Part shown: positions 34,533-43,665 of the stretch, piece by piece
Position numbering within the stretch: position 1 is the first letter of the stretch
How the letters are laid out: every line of letters starts with the position of its first letter
From: Priestia megaterium
GTDB lineage: Bacteria; Bacillota; Bacilli; Bacillales; Bacillaceae_H
Direction of reading: 5' to 3'
Length of the DNA: 64,000 nt
NCBI GenBank assembly: GCA_008180335.1
Contig: VTEF01000004.1
Coordinates: 248,850-312,849 of the forward strand
The notes under the pieces: model-generated
Database searches by the model: none
What the model saw: the letters and a program-made list of their open reading frames with translations, nothing else
Told to the model about the DNA's origin: nothing
Made by a program: the position numbers and the translations under genes

Positions 34533-36800
34533 ATGAAGATAAGAAAAAATTTACAAGAAGTCATAGATGTACTGCACACGAATGAACGCTACCAAAAAAA
34601 TATCGTTCATTGGCATACAATTGATGCAAAAGAAGCAAAAACAGCGCCATTTCCGGCCTTACTACATACAAAAATTATTGAAGGACTGGAGCAAAGAGGC
34701 GTACTCTCTCTCTATACACATCAGCGGACAGCATTTGAGATGGCGGAAGAGAAAAAGCATTTTGTCGCTGTAACTCCTACTGCGTCCGGTAAAACATTGT
34801 GCTATAACTTGCCTGTCTTACAAAGCATTATGAGTGATGAGAGTGCAAGAGCGTTATATTTATTTCCTACAAAAGCACTGGCGCAAGATCAAAAAAGTGA
34901 AATAAATGAAATGATTGAAGAGATGGGGGTACCGATTAACAGTTACACGTATGATGGTGATACGCCTGCAAATATTCGTCAAAAGGTACGTAAAGCAGGG
35001 CATATTGTAATCACGAATCCAGATATGCTTCATTCAGCAATTTTGCCTCATCATACGAAATGGGTATCTCTCTTTGAAAACTTAAAATACATTGTAATTG
35101 ATGAATTACATACGTATCGAGGTGTGTTCGGCAGTCATGTAGCGAATGTCATCCGCCGTTTAAAACGAATTTGCCGCTATTATGGCAGTAATCCTGTTTT
35201 CATTTGTACGTCGGCTACAATTGCTAATCCAAAAGAATTAGCAGAGCATCTTACAGGTGAAAAAGTAGAGCTGATTGCTAATAATGGAGCGCCTAGCGGA
35301 AGAAAGCATTTTATTTTTTATAATCCTCCAATCGTCAATAAGCCGCTTAATATTCGAAGAAGTGCCACCCTTGAGGTCCGCAACTTAGCAGGAGAGTTTT
35401 TGAAAAATAAAATTCAAACGATTGTGTTTGCAAGAAGCCGTGTGCGAGTTGAAATTATCTTAACGTACTTACAAGAACTCGTAAAAAACGAATTGAAAGA
35501 GAAGTCGATTCGTGGCTATCGAGGCGGTTACTTGCCAAAGCAGCGTCGCGAGATTGAAAAAGGCTTGCGTGAAGGTGATATTTACGGAGTTGTCAGTACA
35601 AACGCATTAGAGCTTGGCGTAGATATTGGACAGTTGCAAGTATGTATCATGACAGGATATCCAGGTACAGTAGCAAGTGCTTGGCAGCAAGCTGGACGAG
35701 CAGGCAGACGCCACGGAGAAGCGGTGATTGTGATGGTGGCGAGTTCAGGTCCGCTTGATCAATATATGATTCAACATCCTGATTATTTCTTTAGTCGAAA
35801 TCCTGAAACAGCACGGATTAATCCTGATAATTTAGTGATCTTAGTCGATCATTTAAAATGTGCTTCATATGAACTGCCGTTTAAACAAGGGGAAACATTT
35901 GATGGTGTAGAAATTGAAGAAATCTTAGAATTTTTAGGTGAGGAACGTGTTATTCATCTTAGCGGTGACAAGTGGTACTGGATGAATGACTCATTTCCAG
36001 CGCATAACATCAGTTTACGGTCAGCGTCTCAAGAAAATGTCGTGATTATTGATCAGTCAGATGTAGCTAATGTGAAAGTTATTGGGGAAATGGATCGTTT
36101 TAGCGCGATGACCTTATTGCATGACGAAGCAATTTATTTACATCAAGGTATTCAGTATCAAGTGGAATATTTAGATTGGGATGAAAAGAAAGCATTTGTG
36201 AGAGAAGTAGATGTTGATTATTTTACGGACGCCAATTTAGCAGTAAATTTAAAAGTATTAGAAATAGATAAACAACAAAACCCCGGCACTTATGAAATTG
36301 GCTATGGGGATGTTATGGTAAGTGCAATGGCAACCATTTTTAAAAAAATTAAGTTTGAAACACATGAAAATATTGGGTCAGGGCCCATTCATTTACCAGA
36401 AGAAGAACTTCATACGAGTGCAGTTTGGTTGAGTTTTTCTAAAACTCATTTTAGTGAATCTGAAGAACGGCTTGAACAAGCGCTTATTTCGATAGCGAAT
36501 GCCATTCAATCAATTGCACCGTTAATGGTCATGTGTGATCCTTCTGATTTACATGTAGTCCCGCAGGTAAAAGCAGTTCATAATGAACAGCCCACCATTT
36601 TTTTATATGATCGATACCCTGGCGGAATTGGTTTGAGCGATAAAGTATATGAACAGATGAATGAAGTATTAGCTGAAGCTCGCCATCTTATTTCCGACTG
36701 TACATGTGAATGCGGATGTCCATCATGTATCGGAATGGATGCCCAAGGCGACCATGCAAAGCTTGACGCTTTAGAATTGCTTCAGCTATTAGCAAAGTAG
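34533..36800 (+). CDS. mrfA: DEXH helicase MrfA (YprA), DUF1998 C-terminus
   Basis: A 755-residue superfamily 2 helicase. Motif I is TPTASGKT, motif II VIDELHTYRG (DELH), motif III TSATI, motif VI QAGRAGRRH. The C-terminal DUF1998 region ends with the four-cysteine cluster CTCECGCPSC. With MrfB it forms the B. subtilis pathway repairing mitomycin C adducts, separate from UvrABC. ATG follows AGGTGATGAAAAA. It is followed within a few bases by mrfB. Confidence 0.9.
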   Translation: MKIRKNLQEVIDVLHTNERYQKNIVHWHTIDAKEAKTAPFPALLHTKIIEGLEQRGVLSLYTHQRTAFEMAEEKKHFVAVTPTASGKTLCYNLPVLQSIMSDESARALYLFPTKALAQDQKSEINEMIEEMGVPINSYTYDGDTPANIRQKVRKAGHIVITNPDMLHSAILPHHTKWVSLFENLKYIVIDELHTYRGVFGSHVANVIRRLKRICRYYGSNPVFICTSATIANPKELAEHLTGEKVELIANNGAPSGRKHFIFYNPPIVNKPLNIRRSATLEVRNLAGEFLKNKIQTIVFARSRVRVEIILTYLQELVKNELKEKSIRGYRGGYLPKQRREIEKGLREGDIYGVVSTNALELGVDIGQLQVCIMTGYPGTVASAWQQAGRAGRRHGEAVIVMVASSGPLDQYMIQHPDYFFSRNPETARINPDNLVILVDHLKCASYELPFKQGETFDGVEIEEILEFLGEERVIHLSGDKWYWMNDSFPAHNISLRSASQENVVIIDQSDVANVKVIGEMDRFSAMTLLHDEAIYLHQGIQYQVEYLDWDEKKAFVREVDVDYFTDANLAVNLKVLEIDKQQNPGTYEIGYGDVMVSAMATIFKKIKFETHENIGSGPIHLPEEELHTSAVWLSFSKTHFSESEERLEQALISIANAIQSIAPLMVMCDPSDLHVVPQVKAVHNEQPTIFLYDRYPGGIGLSDKVYEQMNEVLAEARHLISDCTCECGCPSCIGMDAQGDHAKLDALELLQLLAK

Positions 36801-36809
36801 GTGATAATG

Positions 36810-38075
36810 ATGTCATTAAAAAACAAGCTCAACAGGATGAAAAAGCATATCAATGTCGATGAAGCGAAAGCGCCGATCAACGAGGAGAAGGCTGAACATC
36901 TACAGTCAAAAGAAATACCATTTGAGCAGCAATGGAGAGATAACGATGCATATCCTTATTTTTTCCAAGACGGGTATTGTGTGATTCGTGAAGTGCGTTA
37001 TCCCATTGATTACAAGCATGGCCATTACATGTTTCAACAATTGAAAGAGGTTGTAACTGCATGGAATGAGTCTTCATTGAATCATCCATTATCAGCAAAG
37101 AATCATACGTATACGGATTTATTTTTCTTTGATACAGAAACGACGGGGTTAAGCACAGGGACAGGAACAACCATTTTTCTGCTTGGATATGCGCAAATAT
37201 TAGAGAACTGTGTTGTATTTCGACAGCATGTACTTGTTGAACCAAGCGGTGAAGTGGCTTTCTATGAAAGCTTCTTAAAATCTGTTGATTATACGACACT
37301 TGTAACATATAACGGAAAGTCATTTGATTGGCCTCATGTGAAAACAAGACATACTTTATTGCGTGATCATTTACCAAGATTACCGAAATTTGGCCATTTT
37401 GATTTGCTGCATGCATCAAGACGTTTATGGAAGCATAAAATGGAATCCGTAAAGTTAACGAATGTTGAAAAAGAAATATTAGGAGTAGAACGAGAGGATG
37501 ATATTCCAGGATTTTTAGCACCAATGATTTATTTTGATTTCCTGGAAACAAAAAATCCGCAAGGTCTATTTGAAATCATGAAACATAACGAGCATGATAT
37601 CTTATCGTTAATTACATTATATATTCATGTATCTCACCAACTTTTAAGCAGTCATTCGTCAACGATGAAAGAAAAATTTGAGGTTGCAAGGTGGTATGAG
37701 CAATTAGGTGAAAAAGACGAAGCGCTCACGTTATATCAAGATGTTGCTGAAAAAGAGGAAGAAGAATATGAGCGGGCTAATCTGGCAATTGCTTTCCAAT
37801 ATAAAAGACAAAAGCAATGGGTGCAAGCGGAGGCTTTATTTTTAAAGCTACTAGAAAATAGTCAGCAGAATATCCAAATAGAAGCATCAATTGAACTAGC
37901 TAAACTGTATGAACACCGTATAAAAGAAGTAGAAAAAGCGCTGGTGTATGCTGAAAAAGCCTATGTACTTTGGAATGAAAGAGAATCGATAAGTTATCAG
38001 CATCATCAGCAGAAAATGGAGTTTGAAAAGCGAATCAATCGGCTAAAACATAAAATAGCAAAAAATACGATTTAG
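36810..38075 (+). CDS. mrfB: Exonuclease MrfB (YprB), DEDDh-type
   Basis: A 421-residue RNase H-fold exonuclease acting with MrfA in mitomycin adduct removal. Metal-binding acidic motifs are visible: FFDTETTGLSTG (about 107), LVTYNGKSFDWPHVKTR and HNEHDILSL. The C-terminal third is helical and repeat-like (CKAxEKAL-type TPR pattern, YEHRIKEVEKALVYAEKAY). ATG 36810 is chosen because AGGTGAT lies 5 bases upstream; ATG 36807 and GTG 36801 are too close to it. Translation is probably coupled to mrfA. Confidence 0.88.
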   Translation: MSLKNKLNRMKKHINVDEAKAPINEEKAEHLQSKEIPFEQQWRDNDAYPYFFQDGYCVIREVRYPIDYKHGHYMFQQLKEVVTAWNESSLNHPLSAKNHTYTDLFFFDTETTGLSTGTGTTIFLLGYAQILENCVVFRQHVLVEPSGEVAFYESFLKSVDYTTLVTYNGKSFDWPHVKTRHTLLRDHLPRLPKFGHFDLLHASRRLWKHKMESVKLTNVEKEILGVEREDDIPGFLAPMIYFDFLETKNPQGLFEIMKHNEHDILSLITLYIHVSHQLLSSHSSTMKEKFEVARWYEQLGEKDEALTLYQDVAEKEEEEYERANLAIAFQYKRQKQWVQAEALFLKLLENSQQNIQIEASIELAKLYEHRIKEVEKALVYAEKAYVLWNERESISYQHHQQKMEFEKRINRLKHKIAKNTI

Positions 38076-38338
38076 TAGGAATAAAGGCAGGCTTGTTACG
38101 GAGGTTATTTCCTAGATTTTTACGAGTTACAACGTGCAAATGAGCGATTGTAATTAAAGTGAAATTAAAATTGATACAAATGTAACGATAACAAAATATT
38201 TAAAATTATTTTTTTTTTTTTTTATTTTTGATATGTTTTGTATTGTTCTATTTTTCAGTCATTGATAAAATAATTCGTTGTACCAACTATTTTTACAATG
38301 TTGGGAAATAGAACTTTGGTGAGATGGAGAGAAGACCC
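38076..38338. other. AT-rich intergenic region with poly-T tract
   Basis: About 260 bases with no gene. A run of more than 15 consecutive T lies near 38210-38224, with no GC stem before it, so it is not an obvious terminator. Confidence 0.5.
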
Positions 38339-38434
38339 ATGAAAAATGTGATTTTAGTATCATTTTTCGCAGTGATTTGTTTAACAGTTATTGTGTTAAG
38401 TAGCATGAAAAACACCTATTATTCCTTTATGTAA
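38339..38434 (+). CDS. Putative 31-residue membrane peptide
   Basis: Starts MKNVILVSFFAVICLTVIVL and ends NTYYSFM: a single hydrophobic segment with almost no soluble part. GGAGAGAAGACCC is upstream, an acceptable ribosome site. A hairpin terminator overlaps its last codons. It lies between mrfB and cotD, where sporulation genes begin. Small size keeps confidence low. Confidence 0.45.
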   Translation: MKNVILVSFFAVICLTVIVLSSMKNTYYSFM

Positions 38435-38453
38435 TACGAAAAATAGGTGTTTA
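38410..38453 (+). terminator. Hairpin overlapping the 31-residue ORF
   Basis: AACACCTATT and AATAGGTGTT, 21-base loop, followed by TTT only; a moderate terminator. Confidence 0.5.
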
Positions 38454-38460
38454 CCTTAGT

Positions 38461-38488
38461 ACATGTACACTATCTCTAACATACTGTA
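38461..38488 (+). promoter_or_regulatory. Candidate sigma-K promoter of cotD
   Basis: CATACTGTA at 38480-38488 matches CATAnnnTA, with AC at 38461 at -35 distance. B. subtilis cotD is transcribed by sigma-K. Confidence 0.55.
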
Positions 38489-38525
38489 ATAGTGTAATAA
38501 CTAAACAGTGAAAGGAGAAAAGAAC

Positions 38526-38924
38526 ATGTATCCAAGGCCAACAAAATGTATGCCGCCAATTGTGCATCCTACTAAATGTTGTACGCAGTTTAACTCCCAG
38601 GAGGTAGTTGTACCGCATATTCATCCAAGCCATAACACATTGGTGAACCAAACAAACTTCAAGCATGTGCATTATTTTCCACAAACGCAATCTGTTGTGA
38701 ATCAAACAACAAATCAACAATTTTTCGGCGGTGCACAACAATTTCCTACCCAAGTAGGAGGAGCTATGAGCCCAGGTATGATGCCAGGAGGTATGCCGGG
38801 TCAAGTAGGAGGCGCTCAAATGCCAGGTATGATGCCAGGAGGTATGCCAGGTCAAGTAGCAGGTGCAATGGAAAACAGTATGATGCCGGGTTACTCAGGC
38901 TGTAAAAAAGGGTATTATAGATAA
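38526..38924 (+). CDS. cotD: Inner spore coat protein D with Met/Gly repeat tail
   Basis: The N-terminal 75 residues align with B. subtilis CotD: PPIVHPTKCC, VVPHIHPSHNT, NQTNFKHVHYFPQTQS. CotD is an inner-coat protein, 75 residues in B. subtilis. Here it is 132 residues, extended by a tail containing two tandem 17-residue repeats (PGMMPGGMPGQVGGAQM and PGMMPGGMPGQVAGAME) and ending CKKGYYR. ATG 38526 follows AAAGGAGAAAAGAAC. Mother-cell expression is likely from the CATACTGTA -10. Confidence 0.88.
   Translation: MYPRPTKCMPPIVHPTKCCTQFNSQEVVVPHIHPSHNTLVNQTNFKHVHYFPQTQSVVNQTTNQQFFGGAQQFPTQVGGAMSPGMMPGGMPGQVGGAQMPGMMPGGMPGQVAGAMENSMMPGYSGCKKGYYR
38772..38873 (+). repeat. Tandem 51-base repeat inside cotD
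   Basis: Two copies of a 51-base unit (38772-38822, 38823-38873) beginning CCAGGTATGATGCCAGGAGG, in frame, nearly identical at the DNA level. Confidence 0.85.
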
Positions 38925-38935
38925 TGTACGTTCGT

Positions 38936-38965
38936 GGGAACTGAGCTTCTTCAGTTCCTATTCTA
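38936..38965 (+). terminator. Hairpin after cotD
   Basis: GGAACTGA, 6-base loop, TCAGTTCC, then TATTCTATTTT. Confidence 0.55.
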
Positions 38966-38987
38966 TTTTAAAAGGAGTAAAAGCAGG

Positions 38988-39539
38988 ATGAAAGTTTTAA
39001 CCATCACTGGTTATAAACCGTTTGAACTTGGAATTTTTAATGACAAGCATCCAGGAATTGTATACATAAAAAAAGCGTTACAGCAACGATTAACTTCATT
39101 AGTAGAAGATGGATTAGAATGGGTATTAATTAGTGGACAGTTAGGTGTTGAGTTATGGGCTGCAGAAGTTGTATTTGATTTGCAATTAGAACATCCTCAA
39201 TTACAATTAGGTGTTTTAACCCCCTTTTTAGATCAAGAAGAAAAATGGAATGAAGCAAACCGGGAGCGATATGAATTTATTCTGAGTCAAGCTGATTTTG
39301 TCGACAGTATTACAAAAAAGAAGTACGAAAGTCCTAATCAGTTTCGATTAAAAAATCAATTTTTAGTTTCAAAAAGCGATGGCATTTGTTTTGTATATGA
39401 TGAAGAACATGAAGGGAGTCCAAAGTATATGCTAGATGCTGCTAAAAAGCGGGCAGAACAAGAAGAATATCCCATTGTAATGATTACTTCTCATGATTTA
39501 CAAAATATAGCTGAAGAGGAAAAATACTCATCTTTTTGA
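38988..39539 (+). CDS. ypsA: YpsA, SLOG-superfamily protein (DUF1273)
   Basis: A 183-residue cytosolic protein: [19 protein letters not shown] at the N-terminus, the glycine turn [17 protein letters not shown] and acidic C-terminal helices. YpsA belongs to the SLOG fold that binds nucleotides or ADP-ribose-like ligands and has been linked to cell division in Firmicutes; the mechanism is unsettled. ATG 38988 follows AAAGGAGTAAAAGCAGG. Its position next to gpsB, another division gene, is conserved in B. subtilis. Confidence 0.9.
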   Translation: MKVLTITGYKPFELGIFNDKHPGIVYIKKALQQRLTSLVEDGLEWVLISGQLGVELWAAEVVFDLQLEHPQLQLGVLTPFLDQEEKWNEANRERYEFILSQADFVDSITKKKYESPNQFRLKNQFLVSKSDGICFVYDEEHEGSPKYMLDAAKKRAEQEEYPIVMITSHDLQNIAEEEKYSSF

Positions 39540-39642
39540 AAAATGTCGAAAAACAGTTCCAAAGATAAATTGACAAGTAGCGCTATTTTTGAAAAAATAG
39601 TTTATAATAAATGAAAGGTTTATCGTATTTGAGGTGATAGAG

Positions 39643-39975
39643 ATGTTAGCTGATAAAATTCGTTTAACAGCAAAAGAGATTTTAGAAAAAGAATTCAAAA
39701 CAGGCATGAGAGGCTATAATCAAGAAGAAGTAGACAAATACTTAGATTCAATTATTAAGGATTATGAAGCTTTCCATGAAGAAATCGAACTGTTACAAAC
39801 TGAAAATTTACGCTTAAAAAAGCAAGTGGAAGAACTATCGAAAAAACCGCAGCAGCCTGCGGCTTATACTCCACCACCAGCTCAGCAGCAACAAGCTGGC
39901 ACGACAAACTTTGATATTTTAAAACGTTTGTCTAATCTTGAGAAACATGTATTTGGCAGTAAATTATACGAATAA
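39643..39975 (+). CDS. gpsB: Cell division/growth regulator GpsB
   Basis: A 110-residue DivIVA-like coiled-coil protein. The N-terminal membrane- and PBP1-binding part reads [20 protein letters not shown], then [17 protein letters not shown], a coiled coil to about 68, a Pro/Gln linker, and a C-terminal trimerising helix ([16 protein letters not shown]). GpsB shuttles PBP1 (PonA, encoded in this window) between septum and side wall. ATG 39643 is preferred to GTG 39634, which overlaps GAGGTGAT. Confidence 0.94.
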   Translation: MLADKIRLTAKEILEKEFKTGMRGYNQEEVDKYLDSIIKDYEAFHEEIELLQTENLRLKKQVEELSKKPQQPAAYTPPPAQQQQAGTTNFDILKRLSNLEKHVFGSKLYE

Positions 39976-39985
39976 AATTTAAGGA

Positions 39986-40018
39986 AAAAATAGGAGTTGC
40001 ATTTCACTCCTATTTTTA
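39986..40018 (+). terminator. Terminator after gpsB
   Basis: AAAAATAGGAGT, short loop, ACTCCTATTTTT. Confidence 0.85.
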
Positions 40019-40025
40019 TTATACT
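39998..40025 (+). promoter_or_regulatory. Promoter of rnpB, embedded in the gpsB terminator
   Basis: TTGCAT at 39998, 16-base spacer, TATACT at 40020. The predicted start near 40033 coincides with the RNase P RNA 5' end. The -35 sits inside the gpsB terminator stem-loop. Confidence 0.6.
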
Positions 40026-40036
40026 AAGAAAAGTCG

Positions 40037-40446
40037 TTATCAATAATGTTTGGGTAATTGCTGCATCATCTTTGATGATGTAGAGGAAAGTCCATGCTCG
40101 CACAGACTGAGATGTCTGTAGTGTTCGTGCCTAGTGAATTCATAAGCTAGGGTAGCTGGTAACAGCTAACGGCGAGGAAAAAACCTAAGTCCTTTTGGAT
40201 ACGGTTTGACTACTCTGAAAGTGCCACAGTGACGAAGTCTTGTCAGAAATGATAAGAGTGGAACGAGGTAAACCCCTCGAGCGAGAAACCCAAATAATGG
40301 TAGGGGAACTTTCCCAAAGGAAATGAACAGAGGGAAGGACAAAATGATTTCATTTTGTAGATAGATGATTACCACCTGAGTACGAGGTAGCTAGCCGTTT
40401 GTAGTACAAAGGTACAAAACATGGCTTACAGAACATTATTGAGAAG
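40037..40446 (+). ncRNA. rnpB: RNase P RNA, B type
   Basis: Catalytic RNA for tRNA 5' maturation. Conserved blocks match B. subtilis: GAGGAAAGTCCATGCTCGCA, GTAGTGTTCGTGCCTAG, GGCGAGGAAAAAACC, GAAAGTGCCACAGTGACGAA, GGTAAACCCCTCGAGCGAGA, AACCCAAA...GGTAGGGGAAC, GATAGATGATTACCACC and ACAAAACATGGCTTACAGAA. P1 is CAATAATGTT (40041) pairing with AACATTATTG (40432). Location after gpsB is as in B. subtilis. Ends are accurate to a few bases. Confidence 0.97.
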
Positions 40447-40485
40447 CATTCGACATTCTAGTTGTTAACTAACTATATCCACACC

Positions 40486-40516
40486 AGCTCTTCATTTTTA
40501 ATGAAGAGCTTTTTTA
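40486..40516 (+). terminator. Terminator after rnpB
   Basis: AGCTCTTCAT, TTTTA loop, ATGAAGAGCT then TTTTT. Confidence 0.9.
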
Positions 40517-40549
40517 ATTTTAAAGAAAAATATGATAGTAAACGAAATC

Positions 40550-40580
40550 AGAATAACTCAAAAGGGTTATTCTTTTTTTG
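40550..40580 (+). terminator. Second hairpin terminator before lia operon
   Basis: AGAATAAC(TC) and GGGTTATTCT, then TTTTTTT. It reinforces termination ahead of liaI. Confidence 0.7.
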
Positions 40581-40769
40581 TAGAGATCAATGAAAATCCG
40601 TATGTATGAAATAATGAAACAGCTTAAAATCAATGGAATCCGCTTGAAAGTGAAGTAACAGTATCCTTCTACGCCTTAAGTCTTAGTTCAAAATAAAGCT
40701 CGGGCTCGTTATGGAAGAATTAAAAAGAAGGTAACATGAATGTATAAAGAAACGAAAGGAGGAAATGAA

Positions 40770-41114
40770 ATGAAAAAATTTGGATTGGTACTTGCTGGGA
40801 TCGTTGCAGCTGCTGTACTTTTAGCGAACGTGGGCCCAATGCTGGCTCTTGCCATCAGCTTAGGTATTTTATACATCGCTTTTAAAGGATTTATAAAGGC
40901 GGAAACAAAGTTTAAAAAAGGTCTATGGGGAGCTATTGGAGTTATTGTTGTATTTGCAGCTGTATCAAATTTACCTGCGATCATCGGCGTATTAGCCGGA
41001 GTTGTTCTTTATATGGTCTATAAAAAGTGGAATAGTGATAAGGAGACCGTAAGAGAAGAAGCAGATCCATTTAAAAATTTTGAAAAACAGTGGGCAGAAT
41101 TAAATAGACATTAA
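40770..41114 (+). CDS. liaI: LiaI-like membrane anchor protein
   Basis: A 114-residue protein with three to four hydrophobic segments (MKKFGLVLAGIVAAAVLLAN, LALAISLGILYIAF, GAIGVIVVFAAV, IIGVLAGVVLYMVY) and a charged cytosolic tail. In B. subtilis LiaI anchors LiaH at the membrane under cell-envelope stress. ATG 40770 follows AAAGGAGGAAATGAA. It is immediately followed by liaH. LiaR operators should lie in 40581-40769, but I could not read one with confidence. Confidence 0.82.
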   Translation: MKKFGLVLAGIVAAAVLLANVGPMLALAISLGILYIAFKGFIKAETKFKKGLWGAIGVIVVFAAVSNLPAIIGVLAGVVLYMVYKKWNSDKETVREEADPFKNFEKQWAELNRH

Positions 41115-41134
41115 TCATGAAGGAGTCGATTATA

Positions 41135-41758
41135 ATGAGAAACCTATTCACACGAGTAAAAGAAACAATTTCAGCTGATATCCATCAGTTATTAGATCAG
41201 AAAGAACAAAAGAATCCAATTGTAGCATTAAATCATTATTTAAGACAATGTGAACAAGAGACAGAACGAGTTAGGAAGTTAGTCGAACGTCAATACCTAT
41301 TAAAAGAACAATTTATTCGCGAATATCAATCGGCAGAAGCAATGAAGGAAAAGCGCAAGCAGCAAGCAGAGGTAGCAATGCGTGCGGAAGAAAGTGAATT
41401 GCATGAATTTGTGATGAAAGAGTATGCACACTATGAAGAACGCGCAAATCGCTTAAAAGAGTCATTGCAACACACTGTTAAGCAATTAGATGAACTTGAA
41501 CACAAATATGAGGAAATGAAGCATAAGTTAAAAGATATGCATATTCGTCGAATGGAATTGATGGGACGTGAAAATGTCGCTCGTGCCAATCATCGAATGA
41601 ATCATGTATTAAAAGATCACCGCATTTCAATGGGTTCATTTACACAGTTTGAAGAAATGGAAGGCTATATTGATCGATTAGAGCATCAAATTAACACAGA
41701 CTATTACCGTCAGACAATCGATAGTAAAATTGCAGCTCTAGAAAAAGAAGTAAAATAA
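41135..41758 (+). CDS. liaH: PspA/IM30 family envelope stress protein LiaH
   Basis: A 207-residue, almost wholly coiled-coil protein: MRNLFTRVKETISADIHQLL then long heptads (RANRLKESLQHTVKQLDELE) and a conserved C-terminal helix. PspA-like proteins form large rings on damaged membranes. ATG 41135 follows AAGGAGTCGATTATA. It lies 20 bases after liaI and is followed by a hairpin that likely gives higher liaIH than liaFSR transcript levels. Confidence 0.88.
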   Translation: MRNLFTRVKETISADIHQLLDQKEQKNPIVALNHYLRQCEQETERVRKLVERQYLLKEQFIREYQSAEAMKEKRKQQAEVAMRAEESELHEFVMKEYAHYEERANRLKESLQHTVKQLDELEHKYEEMKHKLKDMHIRRMELMGRENVARANHRMNHVLKDHRISMGSFTQFEEMEGYIDRLEHQINTDYYRQTIDSKIAALEKEVK

Positions 41759-41800
41759 TCATAAATTTATTCTATCTTTTAGATTAAACATGGTATTCTA

Positions 41801-41828
41801 AAAAAGGCGTAGGTTTCTGCGTCTTTTT
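41801..41828 (+). terminator. Partial terminator between liaH and liaF
   Basis: AAAAAGGCGTAG, GTTT loop, CTGCGTCTTTTT with two G-U pairs. B. subtilis also has a leaky hairpin after liaH. Confidence 0.7.
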
Positions 41829-41878
41829 ACTGTAATTTGTACGACATACGCAACGTATAGGAGAGAGGAGGAATCAGT

Positions 41879-42607
41879 ATGAAACATATGAATAAAACAG
41901 ATTATTTCAATTTTATCATCGTGTGTAGCCTATTTGTATTATTTATTGAAATTGTTTTTTTTCATAGCGCTTTTATTTTCTCTGCTCTCGTTGCCGGTGC
42001 TTTTATTTACGTTGGTCGAAAGAAATTGCCTAAAACATCAGGGAAAATTTTATTTTGGATAGGTACTATCGGTTTACTCTTAAATGTACTTCATACGGTA
42101 GCTTTTAAATTTTTGCTTATCGCACTGTTTATTTATTATATTGTAAAGTTTATGAAGTCTAAAAAAAATCCTGCTTATTTGGGGCCTTTAAAAAATAAGT
42201 CAAATAATTCTAAAGATGTGCTTATCAGCTCGCAGCCCATTATGAAAAATGCTCTATTTTCCCGTCAAAGGACAGCTGAATCTGTTTTCGAATGGAGTGA
42301 TGTCAATATTCAAAGTGTGTGGGGGGACATTGTCATTGACTTAAGCTACACGGTGCTGCCTAAAGGCGAGTCTGTTATTTTCATTCGTCACTTTGCTGGA
42401 AACATTAAATTGTTTGTTCCATATGAAACAGAAGTATCAATCAACCACTCAACGATGGCAGGGTCTGTCACAATTTTTGAAGAGCACCAACCCTTTTCCT
42501 TTAATCAAAATATTTGTATGCAGACAGAGGGGTTTGAAGAAGCTGTTCAGAAGGTGAAGATTATGATTTCTGTAGCAGTTGGAGATTTAGAGGTGAAACG
42601 AATATGA
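41879..42607 (+). CDS. liaF: LiaF, inhibitor of LiaSR
   Basis: A 242-residue membrane protein: two to four N-terminal hydrophobic helices up to about residue 95, then a cytosolic or surface beta-rich domain with the LiaF-type C-terminus ([53 protein letters not shown]). LiaF keeps the LiaS kinase off until envelope damage. ATG 41879 is 7 bases after GGAGG. The stop overlaps liaS by 4 bases (ATGA). Confidence 0.88.
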   Translation: MKHMNKTDYFNFIIVCSLFVLFIEIVFFHSAFIFSALVAGAFIYVGRKKLPKTSGKILFWIGTIGLLLNVLHTVAFKFLLIALFIYYIVKFMKSKKNPAYLGPLKNKSNNSKDVLISSQPIMKNALFSRQRTAESVFEWSDVNIQSVWGDIVIDLSYTVLPKGESVIFIRHFAGNIKLFVPYETEVSINHSTMAGSVTIFEEHQPFSFNQNICMQTEGFEEAVQKVKIMISVAVGDLEVKRI

Positions 42608-43629
42608 GTATCATTCAACGACAGCTGTTATGGGGGATTAACGTCGCTTTTTTTACATTTGTAGTCGTAATGGTCAGTGTATTCGTTGCTTTTCCATTAG
42701 CTAATTGGGAGGATTTATGGGAAAGGGAAGTATTGGATGTTCCTTTTATTTTATTAGCTATTAGCAGCAGTCTGACAGTTGGTAGTGTAGTCGGAGGAAT
42801 TTCTGGGGTTTTATGGCGCCAACAATGGTTAGTTATTGATAACCGCCTGTATGAGATTAAAAATAGTCAGTATCGAAAAATGAAGGTGAAACCAGTTGCT
42901 CAAGAGGTGGCATCTGTTTTAGCAGGCTTAGATAAAGTGCAAGAGTTAATAACAGAACAAGCAAAACAATCGCAGAAGATGGCTACTGAAAAAGCAGAAG
43001 ATCAACAGAAACAAGTTCAGGAGATTGTGTTGCAAGAGCGAAATCGGTTAGCAAGAGAGTTACATGATTCAGTTAGTCAACAATTATTTGCAGCTTCGAT
43101 GCTAATGTCAGCTATTACCGAAACAAAAGAAGTTAGTGATGATGAAATAGAAATGAAGCAACTAAAGATGGTCGAACAAATGATTAATCAGTCCCAATTA
43201 GAAATGCGAGCATTATTACTACACCTTAGACCGGCGGCTTTAAAAGATAAGTCTCTTCAAGAAGGAATTAAGGAATTAATGATTGAACTATCTCAAAAAG
43301 TCCCAATGGAACTTGTGTGGAATGTGGAAGAATTCGTTCTAGATAAAGGTATTGAAGACCACTTGTTTCGAATTGTACAGGAATCGATTTCAAATACGCT
43401 TCGCCATTCAAAAGCCCATACAGTGAATGTTCTTCTTGTCCAACGAGATGATTTAATTATTTTAAGGGTGGTTGATGATGGGGTTGGGTTTAATGTAGAA
43501 CAGGAAAAAGTCGGGTCCTATGGTTTACACAATATGTATGAGCGAGCGATTGAAATAGGCGGGACATTAAAGATTGTCAGTTTGCCTAATAAAGGTACAA
43601 AATTAGAAGTGAAGGTGCCTTTAGTGTAA
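42604..43629 (+). CDS. liaS: Sensor histidine kinase LiaS
   Basis: A 341-residue NarL-family kinase with two membrane helices flanking a very short extracytoplasmic loop (intramembrane sensing): about 8-32 and 48-70. The HisKA_3 box [18 protein letters not shown] gives His 154 as phosphorylation site. The ATPase part shows [14 protein letters not shown] (N box), VVDDGVGF (G1) and [12 protein letters not shown]. With LiaR it responds to cell-wall antibiotics. Overlaps liaF. Confidence 0.92.
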   Translation: MSIIQRQLLWGINVAFFTFVVVMVSVFVAFPLANWEDLWEREVLDVPFILLAISSSLTVGSVVGGISGVLWRQQWLVIDNRLYEIKNSQYRKMKVKPVAQEVASVLAGLDKVQELITEQAKQSQKMATEKAEDQQKQVQEIVLQERNRLARELHDSVSQQLFAASMLMSAITETKEVSDDEIEMKQLKMVEQMINQSQLEMRALLLHLRPAALKDKSLQEGIKELMIELSQKVPMELVWNVEEFVLDKGIEDHLFRIVQESISNTLRHSKAHTVNVLLVQRDDLIILRVVDDGVGFNVEQEKVGSYGLHNMYERAIEIGGTLKIVSLPNKGTKLEVKVPLV

Positions 43630-43665
43630 GAAGTATCAGGTATTATATTATTGGAGATGAATTAC

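Noticed and set aside
36877-37551. A 224-codon minus-strand frame opposite mrfB
   Set aside because: It lies entirely within mrfB, lacks a ribosome site, and its product has no recognisable motif while mrfB motifs are clear.
38200-38226. Long poly-T run after mrfB considered as a terminator
   Set aside because: No GC-containing stem precedes it; it is more likely a slippage tract.
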